A stretch of DNA of 64,000 nt from NCBI GenBank assembly GCA_046291875.1, contig JBKBSF010000008.1, positions 1 through 64,000 of the forward strand. The letters are read 5' to 3'. Of the stretch, positions 52,789 through 59,848 are shown in pieces. Origin of the DNA: SKVR01 sp046291875. GTDB lineage: Bacteria; Bacteroidota; Bacteroidia; Bacteroidales; UBA7960. Every line of letters begins with the position of its first letter. Positions within the stretch are counted from its first letter, which is position 1. A model generated the notes under the pieces. The model was not told where the DNA came from, made no database searches, and was given only the letters and a program-made list of their open reading frames with translations. Position numbers and translations under genes: made by a program.

Positions 52789-54519
52789 ATGGAAATTGAC
52801 AAACAAATACTGGAAAGAGCCAAGGTATGGCTGGGAAGTGATTTTGACCCAGAAACACGACAGCAGGTGGAAAACATGATACAAAATGATCCCAAAGAAC
52901 TCACAGAATCCTTTTACCGCGATCTGGAGTTTGGCACCGGAGGATTAAGAGGGATTATGGGAGTGGGTACCAACCGTATGAATAAATATACAGTGGGTAT
53001 GGCTACACAGGGACTTGCCAATTACGTAAAAAAATCTTTCCCCGGCCAGCAGCTTAAAGCTGCCATCGCTTACGACTGCCGCAACAACAGCCAGTTCTTT
53101 GCACAAATAACCGCTGAAATACTTTCAGCCAACGGGTTTAAAGTATATCTTTTTGACCAGTTGCGCCCCACTCCAGAGCTTTCCTTTGCCATCAGACACC
53201 ATGGCTGCCACACGGGTATTGTAATTACGGCTTCACACAACCCAAAGGAATACAATGGCTACAAAGTATACTGGAACGATGGTGGCCAGTTAGTAGCACC
53301 CCACGACACCAATGTAATCGAGGAGGTATTGCGCATCAAAGGGATTGGAGAGGTAAATTTCAATAGCAAGTCTGAAAACATTACCCCTCTTGGAGAGGAG
53401 ACCGATAAAGCGTACATCAGTGAACTGGTAAAGCAATCGCTTTCGCCCCAGTTGATTAAAAAACACAGCGATACATGCATTGTCTTCACCCCTATTCATG
53501 GAACCTGTGTAGACATTGTACCCTCAGCATTAAAGGCTTATGGTTTTACCAATTTGCACAATGTACCCGAACAGGATGTTACCAGTGGTGATTTCCCCAC
53601 AGTGCACTCCCCTAACCCCGAAGAACCTGCAGCACTGGAAATGGCATTGACCAAAGCGCGCGAAATTGATGCTGAGCTTGTTATGGCTACCGACCCGGAT
53701 GGCGACAGAGTGGGTATTGCAGTAAAAAACCCCAGCGGCGAATTTGAATTGCTCAATGGAAACCAAACCGCCTCCCTCATCATTTTTTATCTGCTTACAA
53801 AATGGAAAGAAACCGGTAAACTACAAGGCAAAGAATACATCGTAAAAACCATCGTAACCACTGAATTGCTGCGCGAGATTGCTGCCAGTTTTCAAACTGA
53901 ATGCTACGATGTGCTTACAGGGTTTAAATTCATTGCCGAGATCATTCGCAAACTGGAAGGGCAGAAACAGTTTATTGGAGGAGGAGAAGAAAGCTACGGA
54001 TACCTTGTGGGAGATTATGCCCGCGACAAAGATGCTGTGGTAGCCTGCTGTATTATTGCTGAAACACTGGTTTGGGCCAAAGAAAGTGGTAAGTCGCTTT
54101 ACGAACTGCTTATCGATATCTATTTGCAGTTTGGTTTCTTCAAGGAAAAACTTCTCTCCATTACCCGTAAAGGAAAAGAGGGCATGGAAGAAATACAGCA
54201 GATGATGGAAAATTTCCGAAACACCCCACCCACTTCACTAAATGGTTCCAGGGTGTTGATGATCAAAGATTACAAGGAAAGCATCAGCCGCGATCTGCAA
54301 AAAGGAACTCAGGAAGTTATTGACATGCCCCGTTCGAATGTACTGCAGTTTTTCCTTGAAGACGGAAGCAAAATAACCATGCGCCCCAGTGGTACCGAAC
54401 CCAAAATAAAGTTCTATTTTGGCACCCGCCTTCCCCTGGCAAGGAGGGAAGATTTCGAGGCAGTAAACCAGGAAATTGACCTTAAACTGGATCAGTTGAT
54501 GAAGAGCCTCAACCTTTAA
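52789..54519 (+). CDS. Phosphoglucomutase/phosphomannomutase
   Basis: The enzyme interconverts hexose 1- and 6-phosphates through a phosphoserine. The 576-residue alpha-D-phosphohexomutase has the catalytic Ser149 in TASHNPKEYNGYK, the metal loop DPDGDR (Asp302, 304, 306), the sugar-binding GGGEESYGYLVGD, and the phosphate-binding RPSGTEPKIKF (from Arg532). The length, a little longer than AlgC-type enzymes, matches the PgcA/PGM2-type mutases common in Bacteroidota and Firmicutes. The preferred sugar (glucose or mannose) cannot be told. It lies between the TPR gene terminator and a very strong terminator at 54556. Confidence 0.95.
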   Translation: MEIDKQILERAKVWLGSDFDPETRQQVENMIQNDPKELTESFYRDLEFGTGGLRGIMGVGTNRMNKYTVGMATQGLANYVKKSFPGQQLKAAIAYDCRNNSQFFAQITAEILSANGFKVYLFDQLRPTPELSFAIRHHGCHTGIVITASHNPKEYNGYKVYWNDGGQLVAPHDTNVIEEVLRIKGIGEVNFNSKSENITPLGEETDKAYISELVKQSLSPQLIKKHSDTCIVFTPIHGTCVDIVPSALKAYGFTNLHNVPEQDVTSGDFPTVHSPNPEEPAALEMALTKAREIDAELVMATDPDGDRVGIAVKNPSGEFELLNGNQTASLIIFYLLTKWKETGKLQGKEYIVKTIVTTELLREIAASFQTECYDVLTGFKFIAEIIRKLEGQKQFIGGGEESYGYLVGDYARDKDAVVACCIIAETLVWAKESGKSLYELLIDIYLQFGFFKEKLLSITRKGKEGMEEIQQMMENFRNTPPTSLNGSRVLMIKDYKESISRDLQKGTQEVIDMPRSNVLQFFLEDGSKITMRPSGTEPKIKFYFGTRLPLARREDFEAVNQEIDLKLDQLMKSLNL

Positions 54520-54555
54520 CAAAAAAAAATTCAGCAAGCTCAACCTAAACTAAAA

Positions 54556-54606
54556 AACCTCATTACTTTTGCCCGGTTTTTCAAAAGTAATGAGGTTTAT
54601 TTTTTT
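54556..54606 (+). terminator. Long rho-independent terminator between the mutase and DUF486 genes
   Basis: AACCTCATTACTTTTG (54556-54571) pairs perfectly over 16 bp with CAAAAGTAATGAGGTT (54582-54597) around a 10-nt loop; T-rich 54598-54606 follows. Its T-tract ends 5 nt before the ATG of the next gene. Confidence 0.93.
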
Positions 54607-54611
54607 GTCCT

Positions 54612-54941
54612 ATGCGCACCATCATCCTGCTGATAATATCCAATATTTTTATGACTTTCGCATGGTATGGTCATTTGAAATTCAAGCATGTAGCCCTGTG
54701 GAAAGTCATCCTGATTGCCTGGTTCATTGCATTGTTTGAATATATTTTTCAGGTACCGGCCAATCGTCTGGGGCATGGCCAGTTCAATGCAGCACAGCTC
54801 AAAACCATCCAGGAGGTAATTACCCTGGTGGTGTTTGCCGTATTCTCGGTGTGGTATTTAAAGGAGGAGTTCAAATGGAATTACGCCGTGGGCTTCCTGT
54901 TCCTGATACTGGCAGCATTCTTTATCTTCAAAAAGTGGTAG
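54612..54941 (+). CDS. DUF486 (DMT-superfamily) small membrane protein
   Basis: A 109-residue protein with four predicted membrane helices: ILLIISNIFMTFAWYGHL, VILIAWFIALFEYIF, EVITLVVFAVFSVWYL and YAVGFLFLILAAFFIF. QVPANRLGHGQFNAAQLK is in the central loop. This matches DUF486, a four-helix family related to small multidrug-resistance and EamA transporters; the substrate is unknown. The start lies only 5 nt after the T-tract of a perfect 16-bp terminator hairpin, leaving no room for an ordinary promoter or leader downstream of it. Transcription must read through or use a promoter within or before the hairpin. Confidence 0.9.
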   Translation: MRTIILLIISNIFMTFAWYGHLKFKHVALWKVILIAWFIALFEYIFQVPANRLGHGQFNAAQLKTIQEVITLVVFAVFSVWYLKEEFKWNYAVGFLFLILAAFFIFKKW

Positions 54942-54955
54942 TTTTCCCGGTTCTG

Positions 54956-55540
54956 TTACCTGAAAGCACTCCTTTCTTCGCGTAGGTGTTGCAGTTTTTC
55001 TTCATTGTCCGGATCCATCCGGTGAGCCTGGTAGGCTTCTATAAACCGCGGATGTCCTTTATAAAGGGTGGTAAGCCTCTTTTCAACCGGCACAAGCATA
55101 ACAAACAAAAAGAAAAGGCTAAAAAGCAGAGAACGGCTCAGAAATTGCTTCATAAAGGCCCCTTCGGTTTTTTTGTATTTCAGAATGAAAAAGCAGAACA
55201 ATGTAAAACCCAGGTTCATGGCAAATGAAAACCCAAGCAAAAAGTGCATCCCCCGGTAAAACTCCACTGTATGCACTATGGTAATAAAGCTCAATGAATA
55301 GATTAATCCTGCGATTATACTTGAAATAACGCGCAAGGGAGAGAGTTTCTGGCGCTGGCTTCGGTTAAAGAGGTCCTTCAATCCCATTTCGTTGAAAATG
55401 AAAAATCCAAACCACATGTAATAAATAGAAACCAATACCAGGAGTATGCGCAAAAACACATACATGTACATACCTGCAAATATCCTTACCGCAAGCAAAG
55501 CTGCAATTACAAGTACTGTATAAAATTCAATTTTCTTCAC
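54956..55540 (-). CDS. Uncharacterised multi-pass membrane protein
   Basis: A 194-residue protein with about five hydrophobic segments: FYTVLVIAALLAVRIFAGMY, LRILLVLVSIYYMWFGFFIF, IISSIIAGLIYSLSFITIV, LLGFSFAMNLGFTLFCFFIL and SLLFSLFFLFVMLVPV. A charged C-terminal tail follows (HPRFIEAYQAHRMDPDNEEK). GTG at 55538-55540 is the start used; it gives a good KKIEF beginning before the first helix. The next in-frame ATG lies within that helix. No family recognised. It stands alone and converges on the DUF486 gene. Confidence 0.78.
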   Translation of the reverse strand: MKKIEFYTVLVIAALLAVRIFAGMYMYVFLRILLVLVSIYYMWFGFFIFNEMGLKDLFNRSQRQKLSPLRVISSIIAGLIYSLSFITIVHTVEFYRGMHFLLGFSFAMNLGFTLFCFFILKYKKTEGAFMKQFLSRSLLFSLFFLFVMLVPVEKRLTTLYKGHPRFIEAYQAHRMDPDNEEKLQHLREERSAFR

Positions 55541-55758
55541 TTGAGTAAAATCTTAGGGTTTCGGCTAAATAAAAGGATAAGCCGTTGTTTTACAACAACC
55601 TAACTACACCTGAAAAAGAGGCATTGGCTTGTTAAGGTTAGATTGAAGCAGATTAAATAGTTAAAAAAGGCCACAATACGCATGCAAAAATGCATGATTT
55701 TTCATTAAAATACAACTTAATGTCCGATTTTGATACAACCGGATGCCGTTAAAAAGCA

Positions 55759-56793
55759 TCAACCCATAAGAGTAAGGGGAGTGACCAGATTTACCTCTCT
55801 TTCCAGGCTGATGCCAAACTTATCATTTACAGACTGTTGAATAGCCTCAGCCAGTTTCAGCACTTCTCCGCCAGTTGCATTTCCCAGATTTACCAGAACC
55901 AATGCCTGTTTATGGTGCACTCCTGCATTTGCATATCGTTTTCCCTTCCAGCCACATTGTTCAATTAACCATCCCGCCGGCACTTTCACGCCTGCTTGCC
56001 CAAGGTCGAAATGTGGCATCCCGGGGTATTGTTGCTGCAGGGTTAAAAAATGTTCGGGTGCAATCACAGGGTTCTTGAAAAAGCTTCCGGCATTGCCTGT
56101 GTGCAACGGATCGGGCAGTTTTTCTGAACGAATGGCACGGATTACATTTACCACATCTCTGAGCCCTGGAAATCTCAGATGCTCCAGTTCTTGCTTTACA
56201 GGGCCGTAATCAAGGGTCAGTTTATGATCTTTGAGTGTCAGCCTGAAGGTGACCGAAACAATGATGTATTTCCCTTTGCCTTCTTGTTTAAAGATACTGT
56301 CGCGGTAGCCAAACCTGCACTCTTCAGGTCCGAATACAACCATCTTGCCCTTACTCAGGTCCCAGGCTTCCAGCTGATGAAAACAATCTTTGATCTCTAC
56401 GCCATATGCACCAATATTTTGCATGGGGCTGGTGCCTACCCGCCCGGGAATCATGGTCAGGTTTTCCAGTCCACCCCAATTATTTTCTACACACCAATCT
56501 ACAAAAGCATCCCAGTCTTCGCCTGCCATGGCCTTTACCCAGACATGCTCCTGCGACTGGTCCAGCACATATCTGCCCTTACAATTCACTCCTACCAGCA
56601 GGCCAGGAAAGTCTTCCGCAAACAAAACATTGCTCCCCCCTCCAAGAATATAAAACCCTTGTTCGTATTGCGGAACAATCTCCATAAGCCGGGGTAAAAG
56701 AGCAATATCACTCAACTCGGTATAAAAAGCTGACCTTACATCAAAGCCAAATGTATTCAGCCCTTTAAGGGGGAAATCTGTAATTACTTGCAT
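55759..56793 (-). CDS. murB: UDP-N-acetylenolpyruvoylglucosamine reductase
   Basis: MurB reduces enolpyruvyl-UDP-GlcNAc to UDP-MurNAc with FAD and NADPH. The 344-residue product has LGGGSNVLFAEDFPGLLVG (FAD-binding), NLTMIPGRVGTSPMQNIGAYG, and the catalytic-serine motif GNAGSFFKNPV, with GWLIEQCGWKG after it. The length and the extra C-terminal segment fit the E. coli type (type I). A consensus -7 element (56817-56824) lies about 24 nt upstream. The gene's start region follows a terminator of the ECF sigma gene immediately. It is a separate unit from the neighbouring genes, though murF is about 4.2 kb away. Confidence 0.95.
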   Translation of the reverse strand: MQVITDFPLKGLNTFGFDVRSAFYTELSDIALLPRLMEIVPQYEQGFYILGGGSNVLFAEDFPGLLVGVNCKGRYVLDQSQEHVWVKAMAGEDWDAFVDWCVENNWGGLENLTMIPGRVGTSPMQNIGAYGVEIKDCFHQLEAWDLSKGKMVVFGPEECRFGYRDSIFKQEGKGKYIIVSVTFRLTLKDHKLTLDYGPVKQELEHLRFPGLRDVVNVIRAIRSEKLPDPLHTGNAGSFFKNPVIAPEHFLTLQQQYPGMPHFDLGQAGVKVPAGWLIEQCGWKGKRYANAGVHHKQALVLVNLGNATGGEVLKLAEAIQQSVNDKFGISLEREVNLVTPLTLMG

Positions 56794-56816
56794 AGAAAAG
56801 CCGGATAGGTTTCCGG

Positions 56817-56824
56817 CAAAGGTA
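56817..56824 (-). promoter_or_regulatory. -7 element of murB
   Basis: TACCTTTG on the minus strand, ending 24 nt before the murB ATG. The short leader contains CCGGA...TCCGG (56801-56816), a possible small hairpin. It lies 3 nt from the T-tract of the upstream terminator. Confidence 0.55.
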
Positions 56825-56826
56825 AG

Positions 56827-56854
56827 AAAAAAGGCTGCGCATCGTTGAGCAGCC
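56827..56854 (-). terminator. Rho-independent terminator of the ECF sigma gene
   Basis: On the minus strand GGCTGC (56854-56849) pairs with GCAGCC (56838-56833) around a 10-nt loop, and six T follow (56832-56827). Confidence 0.8.
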
Positions 56855-56889
56855 CGGGAGATCCATTGTTATACAATGATACCAAACCG

Positions 56890-57474
56890 TTATCTGGTGA
56901 GAATTATGGATTTCTCATTGACGAGTTTGCGCAGATTGATCAGCGCATAGCGCATTCTGCCCAAAGCTGTATTGATACTCACATTGGTCTGTTCGGCAAT
57001 TTCCTTGAAGCTCATATCGGCATAATGACGCATCTTCAAAACCTGCTTCTGCTCCTCCGGAAGGTACTCGATCAGAAGCTTAACATCTTTGTGTATCTGC
57101 TCCACGATCATTTTATCCTCCACTGTTTGGTCGAAGATCCTGAGTGTTTCAAAAATATCATACTCCTCACTGTTTTCAATAAAGGGCATTCGCTTGTTCT
57201 TCCTGAAATAGTCGATGATCAGGTTGTGAGCAATACGCATTACCCAGGGAAGAAACTTACCTTCCTCATTGTACGAGCCAGCCTTAAGAGTATTAATTAC
57301 CTTAATGAACGTATCCTGAAAAACATCTTCCGCTACATGCTGATCTTTCACAATAAGCATGATATAGGAAAATATTTTCCGTTGATGACGTTTGATTAAT
57401 GTTTCCAGGGAAGTGTGATCACCATCAATATAAAGGCGAACCAACTCCTGATCGCTAACGATACGGTCATTCAT
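56890..57474 (-). CDS. ECF-subfamily RNA polymerase sigma factor
   Basis: A 194-residue extracytoplasmic-function sigma factor. Region 2 (HVAEDVFQDTFIKVINTLKA, with WVMRIAHNLIIDYFRKNKR) binds the -10 element and core enzyme. Region 4 (PEEQKQVLKMRHYADMSFKE, with TALGRMRYALINLRKLV) is the -35-binding helix-turn-helix. The frame is open to a TTG at 57489, but ATG 57474 has GGAGG eight bases upstream, a rare clear Shine-Dalgarno in this window, and is chosen. No anti-sigma factor gene is adjacent, which is unusual for ECF factors; the next genes are unrelated. Its targets are unknown. Confidence 0.94.
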   Translation of the reverse strand: MNDRIVSDQELVRLYIDGDHTSLETLIKRHQRKIFSYIMLIVKDQHVAEDVFQDTFIKVINTLKAGSYNEEGKFLPWVMRIAHNLIIDYFRKNKRMPFIENSEEYDIFETLRIFDQTVEDKMIVEQIHKDVKLLIEYLPEEQKQVLKMRHYADMSFKEIAEQTNVSINTALGRMRYALINLRKLVNEKSIILTR

Positions 57475-57990
57475 GACAATGGCCTCCAAGTTTAGTTAAA
57501 TCAAGAGTAGAGTTCTATCTATAGGCAGTCTCCTTTATATTTTTAAAATGGTGGGTAACGAAAAGAATTCAGATTATTGCTCACAAATATAAAATAATTT
57601 TCAAAGCGTTTAACATCTATTTGATTTTTTAGCATTTATTTTTTGCACATAATTCGATCAAACATCATTATACACCATCATAACAACACTTTAGACAAAT
57701 CAATAACCCAAGAAAAATATAAACATGCCAGCAATAAATAATAAATCCGGGGTTTTCTTAATCTTAACAAACCCGATCGAAATTGTACACAATTGCAAAA
57801 CTATTTGTACGTAATCGAACACATGAAACACTTCCTGTACCCATCCGAATCCGATGAAACACCCAGTAATATCAACCAAAGCCAATAGTTGGCACAACAA
57901 TTGCAAACCTCGCTGCAGAAATCTTTGCAAAGAATCTGATCTGAATAATCTGAAACGAAAAAAATCACTATTCAACACAGCTACAAACCC
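57475..57990. other. AT-rich intergenic region upstream of two divergent genes
   Basis: About 515 bp between the ECF sigma gene (minus) and the type IX cargo gene (plus). A minus-strand TATATTTG -7 element (57583-57590) could serve the sigma gene. A 12-bp palindrome TCTTTGCAAAGA (57922-57933) lies 58 bp before the plus-strand ATG. A 92-codon minus-strand frame here looks non-coding. No RNA gene recognised. Confidence 0.4.
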
Positions 57991-59529
57991 ATGAAAAACC
58001 GCATCAGCCTCATTGCTATTGCAATACTATTAACCACAACCTGCTTTGCAACACCTTCTGGTGCTTCTGCAAACCAACCTAAACCAGGATCACAAACACA
58101 GCTTCTGCGTCAAAGATCTGCAGAGCACCAAAAGAGCAAAATCATGCAAGGTGCTCGTTTTTTTGATGAGCAAATGAAAATTGAACACAGTGCCAACAGG
58201 GTACTCAACCACTATTGGGATGATCAACTGAACGATTGGGAGTTTGAATACCGCGAAAATTTCGTTTATGATGAAACAGGCAGACCTGTTGAGATTATTG
58301 TCGAAGCACTTTTCTGGGATGAATACGAACCCATTAGCAAAACCGTAATGACCTACCACACTGCAGGACAACTCTTCGAGGAGATCAGTTTCTACTTCGA
58401 TATGGACAAGAATGAACAGTGGACCCCCTCTATGAAAAAAAGCTTCCTGTACGATGAGCACCAGAATCCAACCCTTGAGGTGCATGCCAGTTTTGACAAC
58501 AACCAGTGGGAAGATTATTACAGGTTTAAAATTGATTATACCTACAATGAATCCGGAAAAATATTGACAGAAACTGCTCACTTCTGGTCATTGTTTTTGG
58601 CCGATACATGGCTGCCCTCCTACCAGCTGGAGTACACCTACAACGAGCAGGGACATCGGACATCAGAAACTTCTTACCTCCCTGATTTCGACCAGCTCAC
58701 ATTCATCATTGACTATAAAGAAGAATACTTTTACAACGATGCAGGGGTAGTTTACAAAGCTTACGGATACAACTTTGACCACCTGGAACAGGAATGGTTT
58801 CTGACCCTTAAAGGGACCGATATTGAATGGCACAATTTCGAAAAATGGCAGATGACCACCTTTACAGTTTGGTTAAACCTGGGTGATGATTGGGACGACT
58901 GGGATGATGACTTCAAAAAGCGCGAAGAAATTGAATGGTTTCCCTTCCTGCGTTTGTCCTTCGAATATCACCCAGAGCTACACATACAAACCCTTATGCT
59001 CGAAGAGATTTATTCTGACTGGGATGAAGACTGGATGCCCATATACCGTGAAAGAACCACCTTTAACGAGTTCAATTTCAAAACAGGTTTATTCTACGAA
59101 TACATGGAGGACGATTGGGTAATGAGCGATGCATTGGTTATGGATGGAGCTTTTTCTGATGATGGCAAACCCCTGGATATCCAGATCAGAATGTTCGATG
59201 AATGGAATGACAAAAACTGGGTTCCCGTATCGCGCAAGATTTTTGAATACGACACCAACACATCTGTTCCTCAGATTCCGCAAATCAACCTGATGGCTCG
59301 TCTGTTTCCCAATCCAGCCAGCCAGCAAATTACCCTGGAGATGCCCAACCTTGAAAGCGCTGCAGAAATAAGGATCTTCAATCTTTCAGGACAAATGATT
59401 CAATATGCCAGAATGGAAGCTTTCGTCAACCAGCATACATTGAACATTGAAAATCTCCCCCAGGGAATGTATATGATTAATATTCAGTCTGGTAATGAGC
59501 AGCAAAACATTAAACTGATCAGAAAATAA
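57991..59529 (+). CDS. Secreted type IX cargo protein with W/Y/D-rich repeats
   Basis: A 512-residue protein with a signal peptide (MKNRISLIAIAILLTTTCFA) and, at the C-terminus, a type IX sorting domain: LFPNPASQQITLEMP, RIFNLSGQMI and LPQGMYMINIQSG, ending KLIRK. It should therefore be exported by the PorU/PorV system and attached to or released from the cell surface. The middle consists of irregular repeats of roughly 35-45 residues built around aromatic and acidic positions, such as FVYDETGRPVE, FLYDEHQNP, IDYTYNESGKI, LEYTYNEQGHR, EYFYNDAGVVY and a WDDWDDD run. No enzyme motif. The protein is very acidic. Its role (surface structure, binding) is unknown. Confidence 0.9.
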   Translation: MKNRISLIAIAILLTTTCFATPSGASANQPKPGSQTQLLRQRSAEHQKSKIMQGARFFDEQMKIEHSANRVLNHYWDDQLNDWEFEYRENFVYDETGRPVEIIVEALFWDEYEPISKTVMTYHTAGQLFEEISFYFDMDKNEQWTPSMKKSFLYDEHQNPTLEVHASFDNNQWEDYYRFKIDYTYNESGKILTETAHFWSLFLADTWLPSYQLEYTYNEQGHRTSETSYLPDFDQLTFIIDYKEEYFYNDAGVVYKAYGYNFDHLEQEWFLTLKGTDIEWHNFEKWQMTTFTVWLNLGDDWDDWDDDFKKREEIEWFPFLRLSFEYHPELHIQTLMLEEIYSDWDEDWMPIYRERTTFNEFNFKTGLFYEYMEDDWVMSDALVMDGAFSDDGKPLDIQIRMFDEWNDKNWVPVSRKIFEYDTNTSVPQIPQINLMARLFPNPASQQITLEMPNLESAAEIRIFNLSGQMIQYARMEAFVNQHTLNIENLPQGMYMINIQSGNEQQNIKLIRK

Positions 59530-59535
59530 TTGTTA

Positions 59536-59848
59536 TCATGCATGGCCAACCAAATACTGTTGCACAAAGGCTGGCATGCAAGCCAGCAATGGACTCAATA
59601 AAACCACTCTCCTGTAGTTTATTAAATAAAAATCCGTTCTGACACAACACATAACCACAAAGGACGCATCCCACAGCTCCCCAGCAAAGGCGTCCTTACA
59701 TTTTCCCGCAATTAAACAACCCGGAGCCTGCCCTTCACAAGAGCAGGCTCTATTCTTTTGTGGTCCGCTGAACAATTTTAGCACATAAGCTCTTGTTGTT
59801 ATTCCAACCTATTGTGGTAATTTTGCAGGATTTATTTTCTCCCAAGGC
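59536..59848 (+). other. Intergenic region with three successive hairpins
   Basis: Three stem-loops in 180 bp after the cargo gene: GCTGGC/GCCAGC (59570-59587), AAGGACGC/GCGTCCTT (59660-59697) and GAGCCTGC/GCAGGCTC (59724-59750). Only the last has a T-rich tail (TATTCTTTTG), so it is the most likely terminator on the plus strand; the others have no obvious role. The uvrA promoter follows. Confidence 0.55.
59796..59825 (+). promoter_or_regulatory. Promoter of uvrA
   Basis: TTG (59796-59798), 19 nt, TAATTTTG (59818-59825), matching the Bacteroidota -33/-7 pattern, 23 nt before the uvrA ATG. Confidence 0.65.

Noticed and set aside
57700..57978. 92-codon minus-strand frame upstream of the cargo gene
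   Set aside because: Low-complexity, Phe/Leu/Cys-rich, in an AT-rich intergenic region with no start signals.
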